Below are positions 49,901 through 56,600 of a DNA stretch of 64,000 bases, one piece after another. The notes under the pieces were generated by a model. That model searched no databases. It was not told the origin of the DNA and saw only the letters and a list, made by a program, of their open reading frames with translations. A program made the position numbers and the translations under genes. The stretch lies in the NCBI GenBank assembly GCA_008931825.1, contig QXVZ01008153.1, positions 169,411 to 233,410 of the forward strand, given 5' to 3'. Numbering within the stretch: the first letter of the stretch is position 1; each line of letters begins with the position of its first letter. Source of the DNA: Phallusia fumigata (taxonomy: Eukaryota; Chordata; Ascidiacea; Phlebobranchia; Ascidiidae).

Positions 49901-51681
49901 CAAAAATTTACCGGTTTTGCAACAGACACAAAGACAACCGCTTCTACTGCGAGAAACCGCGCATGCGCAGACGCATCAAGCGCAAAATCCGCAAGAAGCG
50001 GCGCGTACTGGACGAACGACGTAGAATCGGAATCCAACGTTTAAGGTCACGCGATGACAGTGCCGCTCGGGGGCGCCAGGGAGCCGACGATGACGCCACG
50101 AGCCAACAAGAGGGCCACAACCGCTGGCCGCTGCCTGGGGTCTATTTTGAGAGCAGTAGCGGGAGCGGAAGTGACGTGTGGCGCTTCAGGTCGCCCCTGT
50201 TGCGCAGCGAGGCGTATCGGGACGCGGCCAAGCGTGAAGCATCGCTGCTAGAGGACATCTGGTGTCATTTGGACGAAATTACGCAACGCGCTAACCGGAT
50301 TAAAGGTAAACACGTTTTGGGGACAAAATAGGAAAGTTTGTCGCGTGTTTTTTCCGCTTCGGCGGTCGTGTGACTCAGGTGCTACGTGATTTACGTCACG
50401 TAGAAGGTTATTGTGGCGCGTCAAGTGGTTTGAGCCCACTATACTAGGGTGTGTTTAAGCACAACCCATCACATCATTACATAATCCCGCCTATATCCGT
50501 TGATGACGCGTTACTCATCCAAACGTATTTTTTTCGCAGAATCCTATTCCTCACGCCGCGCTTCAGATTCTCTCTCTAGTCTAAGCGATGACATCATCAT
50601 TCGCCATAACTCGGAGGCGACAGGCCGTCAACTGAGCCCAGCGACAGGCGACGCGCGGTTGGCGACCCGCGACAGCACCTCCGACCGCGGGTACTACACA
50701 TACAAGTACTTGGCTTCAGGGGGCGCAATGCGGAGAGTGATGGAACGCCAACGGCGCCGGAACAGCCCAGCGACACGTCAGAGGCCACACAGTTGCGTCA
50801 TAATGACGTCAAGCGGTATGAGCACGCTCACAGACACGGGTACGGGTGCATGGATGTCGAGTACCGCCACTCGATGCAGCAGTTTCTCCAGTTCAAGGAA
50901 CAACTCGCTCTTCGATTCCTCGGCCCTTGCGACGCGGCGTGAGCGATTCGACTTCAACAGGTTTGTAATCCCCAAAATAACCCTCAGTAGTCCTAGTGAC
51001 GTCACCAATGGAACAAATGACGTCACTAATGAAACAAATGACGTCAGTGCTGCAGAGAAGCGGGACAGGTCCTACTTGTCGGTGCTGGATTTGTACTTGG
51101 GCAGTACAGCAGACGTGGATCCGATTTACGAGCAGCTGTCCAATTGTTTGACTCCTAAACTGGCAGCTGCAAAGGATCGCGAGCGCCCACTGGCGGCCCA
51201 TGATTCTGTGCGCGTGAAGGGCGACAAGGCGAGCTACGCCGTGATCACCAAGCGAGCCTGCGTGCAAGAGGCGACTTACGTTGAAGTGCACCATCCCAAA
51301 AACCAAACCACCAACGCGGACACATTTAACACTGAAATCAACAGCGCAAAACAAGACGAAAACGTTTCCGATTCTGAACGCACCTCGGACACTATCCGTA
51401 ACGGTTCAGTGGGCTCCATCGATGACGTCATAGTTACACAACACACTGACGTCACGCGTTCTAAACAACAGCCACTGGTGGAGCGAAGCAGCAAAAACTA
51501 CGTAGTTGTTGCGCCTTCGCTGTCGCGCAAACGCCTGACGTCATCGGACGACAGCGCAGGTGACGTCAAAAGTCGTGGTGACGTCAGTGATTGCGTGAAA
51601 CCCCGAGGTGCGAGGGGGGACGAGGGCCCTCATGGTTGTGAGGACAACGGGCTCTGTGTTTTTATGGAGATGAGTGTTTGA
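28827..51681 (+). CDS. Nine-exon gene for a single-pass membrane adaptor-like protein (961 aa)
   Basis: Coding exons are 28827-28911, 32784-32889, 39483-39823, 40455-40659, 46116-46228, 46853-47208, 49158-49255, 49866-50305 and 50540-51681. They sum to 2886 nt, an exact multiple of three, and every junction is phase-compatible (1,2,1,2,1,0,2,1). The product has a signal peptide (residues 1-17), a Cys-free ectodomain of about 23 residues, a transmembrane helix (41-58) followed by CFKFCKKR, then about 900 cytoplasmic residues. Tyrosine motifs include LTYDDI (Y169) and VEYMNV (Y234), both matching the ITIM consensus, the second also YxN (Grb2-type), plus YETI, YEDI, YEQL, YAVI, YVEV and YVVV. 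Two juxtamembrane cysteines could be palmitoylated. This plan is known from transmembrane adaptors such as LAT, PAG1 and SIT, but I recognise no orthologue. Ectodomain exons missed in the 3.9-kb first intron cannot be excluded. The weakest junction is the exon 8 acceptor. Confidence 0.8.
29298..29412. mobile_element. Short MITE copy 1 (CTGCCAGAGA ends)
   Basis: 115 bp with perfect 11-bp inverted ends CTGCCAGAGAA / TTCTCTGGCAG. The interior shares ATGTGTTCACTA and a GCTGTC-TCATC block with the copy at 49716. It lies in intron 1 of the adaptor-like gene, shortly upstream of the candidate alternative promoter. The superfamily is not clear because no obvious target duplication is visible. Confidence 0.65.
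29633..29680 (+). promoter_or_regulatory. CRE-half/ETS/CCAAT promoter-like cluster
   Basis: Within 50 bp upstream of the 29681 ATG are TGACGTCG (29633-29640), an ETS-type CATCCGGGA (from 29643) and a CCAAT box (29665-29669). No TATA box is evident. This is a motif reading only. Confidence 0.35.
29681..29736 (+). CDS. Candidate alternative first exon (cytosolic isoform of the adaptor-like gene)
   Basis: ATG at 29681 has A at -3 and G at +4. It opens MADRDEQFLGFKQDINAA and reaches a GTGCGT donor with two bases (AG) left over. That is the same phase and the same two bases with which exon 2 ends, so it can splice to exon 3 in frame, bypassing the signal peptide and transmembrane exons. It cannot splice in frame to exon 2. 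Promoter-like elements sit just upstream. Alternatively the ORF is chance; read on without splicing it stops after 30 codons. Confidence 0.4.
31019..31093 (-). repeat. Interspersed repeat copy B
   Basis: On the minus strand it reads CCAGGTGTAGCCTACTTTAA, ACAATTTG and GGGGGAGGGGTGACATGACC, aligning to the copy at 4979-5050. It lies in the first intron of the adaptor-like gene. Confidence 0.45.
32784..32889 (+). CDS. Exon 2: transmembrane segment
   Basis: A TTTTGTAG acceptor and a GTAAGT donor bound a 106-nt exon, phase 1 in and phase 2 out. It encodes a short polar stretch (VQFLNADVGKG), about 18 hydrophobic residues (ILIGLVVGCPLFAALLCF) and the stop-transfer KFCKKR. Cys57 and Cys61 sit at the membrane-cytosol boundary, a usual setting for palmitoylation. 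Confidence 0.8.
32890..39482 (+). other. Intron 2 of the adaptor-like gene, 6.6 kb
   Basis: GTAAGT donor to a CCTTCCCAG acceptor. Short ORFs on both strands look like chance; 37237-37485 on the minus strand is the most protein-like but has no start, splice or homologue I can name. Two TGACGTCA sites (39064, 39084) 20 bp apart lie about 400 bp before exon 3. Confidence 0.6.
39483..39823 (+). CDS. Exon 3: basic juxtamembrane region and first ITIM-like motif
   Basis: The exon follows a TTTCCTTCCCAG acceptor, starts with one base that completes an Arg codon, and ends phase 1 at GTTTGT. It is much richer in G+C than its surroundings. It encodes a basic Gln/Arg/Lys stretch next to the membrane (RMKNFQQQRRKGKR) and, near the end, LTYDDIV, which matches the ITIM pattern (Leu at -2, Ile at +3). 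The intron before it is 6.6 kb, the largest in the gene. Confidence 0.8.
40455..40659 (+). CDS. Exon 4: VEYMNV tyrosine motif
   Basis: The exon runs from a tandem AAGTAG acceptor to a GTAAGT donor, phase 1 in and phase 2 out. It encodes an Arg/Leu-rich helical stretch, then AVYDVG and VEYMNV. YMNV fits the pYxN consensus for Grb2-type SH2 domains, and the six residues also satisfy the ITIM pattern. Either of the two AGs, three bases apart, keeps the frame. Confidence 0.8.
40660..46115 (+). other. Intron 4 of the adaptor-like gene, 5.5 kb
   Basis: GTAAGT donor to CTGCTCAG acceptor. I see no additional exon that would fit the phase, and no clear nested gene. TGACGTCA at 43328 and 45448. Confidence 0.6.
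46116..46228 (+). CDS. Exon 5: YETI motif and proline-rich stretch
   Basis: A CTAAT branch-site-like sequence and CTGCTCAG acceptor precede this 113-nt exon; a GTTGGT donor follows. Length and phases (2 in, 1 out) are exactly what is needed to link exons 4 and 6. It encodes HPYETIAYDSS and RLKPPPSPIQIKRQ. pYETI resembles the pYEEI class bound by Src-family SH2 domains; the proline run could bind an SH3 domain. Confidence 0.75.
46405..46551 (-). mobile_element. tRNA-derived SINE-like sequence
   Basis: Read on the minus strand, 46551-46484 starts GGTGGCCGAATGGCTAGCAC, an A-box-like tRNA head, and carries a degraded B box (GGTACTAATCC). The following 80 bp, including TGCTCCAACCCAGAGGAAC, recur at 59203-59286. 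A head of tRNA type joined to a repeated body is a SINE layout. Confidence 0.5.
46853..47208 (+). CDS. Exon 6: YEDI motif, Ser/Pro-rich tail
   Basis: The exon is bounded by TTTCATCTGCAG and GTAAGT, phase 1 in and 0 out, 118 full codons open. PNYEDIDV near the start is another YEEI-like site. The rest is Ser/Pro/Thr/Lys-rich and looks disordered. A hAT-like MITE (47276-47553) begins 68 bp after the donor. Confidence 0.8.
47276..47553. mobile_element. hAT-like MITE, 278 bp, in intron 6 of the adaptor-like gene
   Basis: The ends CAGTGTTCCCA and, inverted, CAGTGGTCTCCCA align with gaps. The flanks GTTTAGGG and GTATAGGT share six of eight bases. It sits 68 bp downstream of the exon 6 donor. Confidence 0.5.
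49158..49255 (+). CDS. Exon 7: short coiled-coil-like helix
   Basis: A CTGTTTACAG acceptor and GTAAGT donor enclose 98 nt, phase 0 in and 2 out. It encodes IKARIAEVIERKEELIGELS followed by KKNEANPNC, an amphipathic, charged helix that could form a short coiled coil. Skipping this exon and using an AG at 49895-49896 in exon 8 would also keep frame. Confidence 0.7.
49716..49841. mobile_element. Short MITE copy 2, next to the exon 8 acceptor
   Basis: 126 bp with ends CTGCCAGAGA / TCTCTGGCGG (one mismatch), same orientation and similar interior as the copy at 29298. Its right end is only 24 bp upstream of the start of exon 8, so it supplies much of the region where a branch point would be expected. 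Confidence 0.6.
49866..50305 (+). CDS. Exon 8: basic NLS-like cluster and acidic/helical region
   Basis: The frame from about 49857 to 50305 is open and G+C-rich, ending at a GTAAAC donor in phase 1. Residues 467-481 (RMRRRIKRKIRKKRR) contain 12 basic residues in 15, a strong NLS-like patch. Further on is a helical stretch, EAYRDAAKREASLLEDIW. The acceptor at 49864-49865 (TTTCAAG) is the one that preserves phase with exon 7; a better-looking one at 49887-49888 does not. Treat the first eight residues as provisional. Confidence 0.65.
50540..51681 (+). CDS. Exon 9: terminal coding exon with repeated D-V-T/S units
   Basis: After a TTTTTTTCGCAG acceptor the frame stays open for 379 codons to TGA at 51679-51681. 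The sequence is Ser/Arg/Asp-rich with Tyr motifs YEQL, YAVI, YVEV and YVVV. Nine copies of TGACGTCA lie in this exon, mostly read as Asp-Val. Three are spaced exactly 21 bp apart (50997, 51018, 51039) as a seven-residue repeat of the type DVTNGTN / DVTNETN / DVS. The 3' end is supported by ATTAAA downstream. Confidence 0.85.
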
Positions 51682-51719
51682 TGACCACGTTCTAGATGTA
51701 AAAGTTCATTTTGTATTTA

Positions 51720-51725
51720 ATTAAA
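51720..51725 (+). terminator. ATTAAA polyadenylation signal
   Basis: ATTAAA lies 39 bp after the stop codon of the adaptor-like gene. The 3' UTR would be unusually short if this site is used. Confidence 0.4.
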
Positions 51726-52261
51726 GTCGATCCAGAACAAAGGTTTGAAAATTGCGAAATAGAAAATAACGGCAAGATGGAAGTTTGCAGAGGTAGGAAA
51801 GTGTCGGCATATGGTTGACAAGATGCGGGAGAAGCGTGGTGTTTTGACTTCAAGCTCATCTAGTCACTTCCCGGCAGGTCAGCAAGGTAGCTCTTATAAA
51901 ACAAAGCGACAAGACAAATTATTCAAATTAGTTTTTTCGGATCCACCATTGATAACCATGCCTATGCTACTTTACAGCAATTCCATAACACCGCAAGCTG
52001 TATTTTTACACCCAAAGTTTTGCTCACCGGTCTTGGCACTCCATGCCATGACACCGCTCGTTGCAGGTTTGCGGCTGTCGGTCGCGAACTGTTTTCACCG
52101 CTGCCAAGATCACCGGAGGGCAACGTTATACGGTGATTGATCTAAATGTGAAGGATTTAAACCAGCGGTTTTCAAAGTCCGCGGTTCCTTGGGGTTTAAG
52201 TGGACCGCTGATTGCCCAATCGCGCAATGCTGCTGCTTGGTGATATCACAAGTAACATAAC

Positions 52262-52637
52262 TAGGGTTGCCAACTATTAAGCTACAATAAAGGACACAAA
52301 AACTTGAATGATATTTTATAAGGTTGATGAAAGAATGATATTTTATCACGCTGATGATGACATGAAATATTGGCACTACTGTTACAAGTTTTCTCACATA
52401 GATTTCTTTTATGACAAATTACAGCTCGATTTTGTGAAGGGCCTCATCACTACCTTGTTGTATAATGTGCTAAATTTGCTTTGGTCCATCGAGTCGCAGT
52501 TAAGAAATTCAACCACAAGTCAAAAAGATTTCAAAATAAAGGCCAAACAGTGTCATTTCAAACCTCAATAAAGGACAAGGACAAATAGAGCTGAATAAAG
52601 GATTGTTCTATGAAATCAAGGACGGTTGGCAACCCTA
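52262..52637. mobile_element. hAT-like MITE, 376 bp, perfect target duplication
   Basis: The first and last 13 bases are perfect inverted repeats (TAGGGTTGCCAAC). The element is flanked by identical 8-bp repeats AACATAAC (52254-52261 and 52638-52645). It lies between the 3' ends of the two convergent genes. An 87-codon ORF inside (52308-52571) has no recognisable domain and is probably chance. Confidence 0.8.
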
Positions 52638-53427
52638 AACATAACGCGATTGTGGCAAACACAAAGTTTTGCTAAATTGTAGTCGCGGGAAGTTAATTCG
52701 AGTTAAATTTCTAATCGGTCGCGAGTCATCTGCAGAGGACCGTTATGCGAATATTTTGTTAAAGTTGAATAACCACTGATTTCGATGTAATGTTGTTGAG
52801 AACTCTTCCGTTGTTAAGTATATCTTACCGGACTAAAAGTGACGTTCGGCTTCCGCATCTGCATTTCATTCTCCGAAAAACCGTTCGCTGCAGCAAGTCG
52901 AAAGACTACGTTATTTTTTTTACTTTATTTTTGATTTCAAACTGTTGTATGCTGTAGGCCTACAACTACATAAACTAACACACAGGGACGTCTTAAGGTC
53001 ACCAAACCCTAAACTTAAATGGCGATTGTTATTTTAGGGTATGTTGTCAGCTAAGTAGCCTATTTCGACTTTGTGTTTAGCGTATGCTAATTAAAAGTAT
53101 GATAAATATAATGGCTTGTTTCTGTTAGTCATTTTCACCTTGGTACGATACGTTGAACTGCCACTGTTGAGATGGGGATCTGCAGCAGAGACGCTTCTTT
53201 CTGAAGCACAAACATCTGCTTATACTTTAGAATTTAACCAAACCTTTTTTGTACCATTACACACAAAGAAAAGCCAGCCCATAAAACCAAAGGTGTAACC
53301 AAAATTGTCTATGGTTACCAACGTCCTTAAAATTGCCGCCATTTGCTTTAGGAGTTTTTGGCAATCAGGTAGGTTTTACTTATTGCTTAGAAGCTTTGTC
53401 TATTTAAACCGTTAACTGTACTTCTGT

Positions 53428-53671
53428 TCATTCAACCCCATCACCCCTGATAACATTCCAAAAAACGTACTCGTCATCTTTTCGGCGTTCCTCTATAGCC
53501 CGCCATTTCTTGCGCCCCTTGTTGATGACACAGCAATAACAGATGACAGCCGACAGCAAGATGGCACCGAGACAGAGCAAAACTGCTGTTGCGCTGAGAA
53601 CGACCATGTCGTGATTGTCCACGTATTCGCATTGTGGATTCATGAGCGTCCACTTGTAAGCAGTTGGACAT
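53428..53671 (-). CDS. SEA/EGF gene exon 15: end of EGF2, transmembrane helix, cytoplasmic tail
   Basis: The exon completes EGF2 (CPTAYKWTLMNPQC), then encodes about 27 hydrophobic residues (MVVLSATAVLLCLGAILLSA and on) ending in Cys-rich YCCV. A short tail of about 31 residues follows, basic then acidic, with Tyr and Trp near the end, to TGA at 53428-53430. Confidence 0.85.
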
Positions 53672-56600
53672 CTGTAAATGAAGTGATGTGTGTTGACATT
53701 GATATTGTTGATTGGGTTTTATAGGTTTGGTTGATAATAACTTTGAATAACTCTGCAATCAATTCATTTAAAAGCGTACTAGGGAGCAAGGTTAGCCGTC
53801 GGGAATACGGTACATATTGAGTTGTGCGTACAGCGTAACTCGCTGCAAAGGCCGTACCGTACCTTTAGATGTATTTTGCTGCGTACAGTACCATACTGCC
53901 CTCCTTTCTATAGGGAAGTTCTAAAATACTAAATAGCTTTTCGGATATGTGTTGAAAAGGACTTCTAAAGGTAACAAACAATGAGACATATACAGAAACG
54001 AGCAGGCCAGCTTCACCAAAGAGTCCTTGGCCGAGCATAAAAACACAGTTCGTATGTTTTTTAAAAAGTTTTCGAAATTATACTGGATAAAAACGCACAT
54101 TATGAGTCGAATACATTGCGTTTCGAGTCTGTATGTTTCGAAGTTCCTATTTCGGCATCTGCGTTTACAACTTCACCTGCAGGAGGGCGCTGATCCCGGC
54201 ACCACTGTGCACACCCCTCCGTTCTTGCAGAAGTCTTTGCGAACTTCGCAGATCGAAACGCAACGGTAGGGCCGAACCTTCCTAAAAATGATAACACCAC
54301 GTTTTCATAACTTTGGCGGGAAAACGAACACCTGACCTTACACTCACACGTATCCGAGTCGACACACGCACTTGGTGTCGCCAGCCTGATGCGAAACGCA
54401 GTCAGAATTAGCAGGGCATGTTGTTAGTTGACAACGATCCGCCTTGGACGCTAAAAAGAAGTTTTTTTATCAAATGGCGACCAGAGTGTTGGAATTGTAA
54501 AAAATAGGTTTGCTATTACGTGACATAAATGTTGTGATCCTTTGTATTGTAGTTGTTAACATATATCTTTAGTATAGGGTTTTATTTATTTTAGATCTGC
54601 AGAGACCTGTATTTTGGTTTGGAAGTCTTGTTATTGCCCCAGGTTTACATACAGGGCTACAAGTGTATGTAAGCTTATCACGACAAAGCTTAGAACACCA
54701 GCTCCAAGTATTTGTTCCTAAAAAGAATGCTTACTGCTGGCTCCGAAACTCACCAGTGGTGATTTTAATTTCGTGGATATCCATAATTAAATTGTAATCT
54801 GCAAAATAATCCCTTGAACCTGCGAAGACTTGATCCACAAGCTCCAGAGTCTTGTTTGTGACTACAGAGTCAAATATAAGTTCTTGGTTTACTACCACGC
54901 TGCCCTTTGTGAATCCAAATGTTCGACTTTGAAGAAAACCAGGTTGTCGATAAAACAGGCCGCCCGTGATCTAGGTTCAAAGTTAGTTCAACTTTTTTGG
55001 GTACGTTTTTTCAATGCATTCTTTTTGTATTAAAGTTGACAAACTGCCTAAAATGTGCTGAAAAGTAATAAAAAAACAACTTTGTCAAGAAATATGATGT
55101 AATGTAGTTTATGCTATCAGCATTGAAGTCTATATGATTTCGTTCCTTTACCAGTAGAAGCAGCAAAACGTCTGTTTTATAAACTGTCGTGGGTTTTGAA
55201 TTACACAAACCTCAGTGAAGTTTTTGCTCATCTCCAAATACAACTCACTAGTTGGGTCAGATAGTTCCGTCATAAATTCCAGGTTTGTTACTCGAAACAT
55301 CACATAGACTGCCATATCCAGCACACTATGCATAAACAAGTGCTTGAAATGCTTCATATTTACAGTTATTATATATGCAACCTTCTGTTTTCATTCGTAT
55401 AATTCCAATCTTCTCCGCTGCCCTCAGTAAGTGTTTCAATTCCCGAAGAGCCGAATGTTTCAAACGTGTTCTGCGCCGAATCCTCTTCCTTACCATTTGT
55501 TTCTGTTAAATATATAGTTAATGAACAAAACTTTAATTTCTTTTTTAATATTTGCACTTATTAAACCTATTCGTTTTAAAACCCAAAACATTAAATCGCA
55601 AACTTATATTTAAATTTCGGTATTAATAGAGGCACACGTCGGACTTTAACAGTTGATGTTTTTTGTTGTTTGTTTGGTTTAAACTTTCTATATATGCGAC
55701 GATATACCATTGCAAGAGATATACCCTTTGCAGTACCGGATTTAAGTACAAGCCATTAAGCTTATGGTCTCAGAATCTGTAAGGGCCGAAAAAATTCAAG
55801 GTTAAAATTTCTTTTACCAAATGTGTGGTCTTAATTGTTTTCTTTGAATTTTCCTTTTGATTGCATTTATCAGTAAGAAGATAGAAGCCAGATACTTGTG
55901 TTAACATTTTCTACGTTTCCACAAAGGTAGATGATAAGAACTGCTTTTGCCGTAACGTAGAAATTGTTTTACACACAAGTACTGGCTTGTATCTTTCTAC
56001 TGAAACTATTGAAAACCCAGTATTACATGTATATTAATAAATATTTGAGGGCATTAGGGGGCAAATAATAAAAACGACCCACATAATAAAAATACATGAA
56101 TATTTTCAAAATTCCTGGTAGCAGCTGACATAATTTAAAGAAAGAGAGTCTCGGGGCTTTATGCAGCACAGGGCCGCACCAAATCTAAACTCGCTGCTGC
56201 CCCTTTGTCAAACTGATTGTAAACAACAACAAATATTATCAGTCATTATATCAATTTACCTTTTTCACCGTATCCTGTGGACAACATTTGACTCTCCTGT
56301 ATAAAACATGTAAGCGTCGTTAGTATTTTAGTGAAATAAATATGCCTGTAAGTAAATAAACCTGTAGAGCCACTCTAAGACTCATTGCGACATCTTGTGG
56401 TATTAGTTCAATAGAATTAGTATCCACTTGAGGTCGCGTTGACACTTCTCCGAATTCACTGTTGTTTTGTAATGGAAAGTTCCTGACAATCGCTCTTTTC
56501 ACGGTTTCGAAAACCTTTGCATAAGTAAGTGGGGTTTTAAAGGCTTCAACCCAAACCAAAAGTTATTTTGTTACTTACCTTTCTGTCTCCTTCGTGAGTG

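Noticed and set aside
52163-52210. 48-bp CAGCGGT...ACCGCTG palindromic segment resembling hAT ends
   Set aside because: Too short, and the flanks show no 8-bp duplication; at most a deletion remnant.
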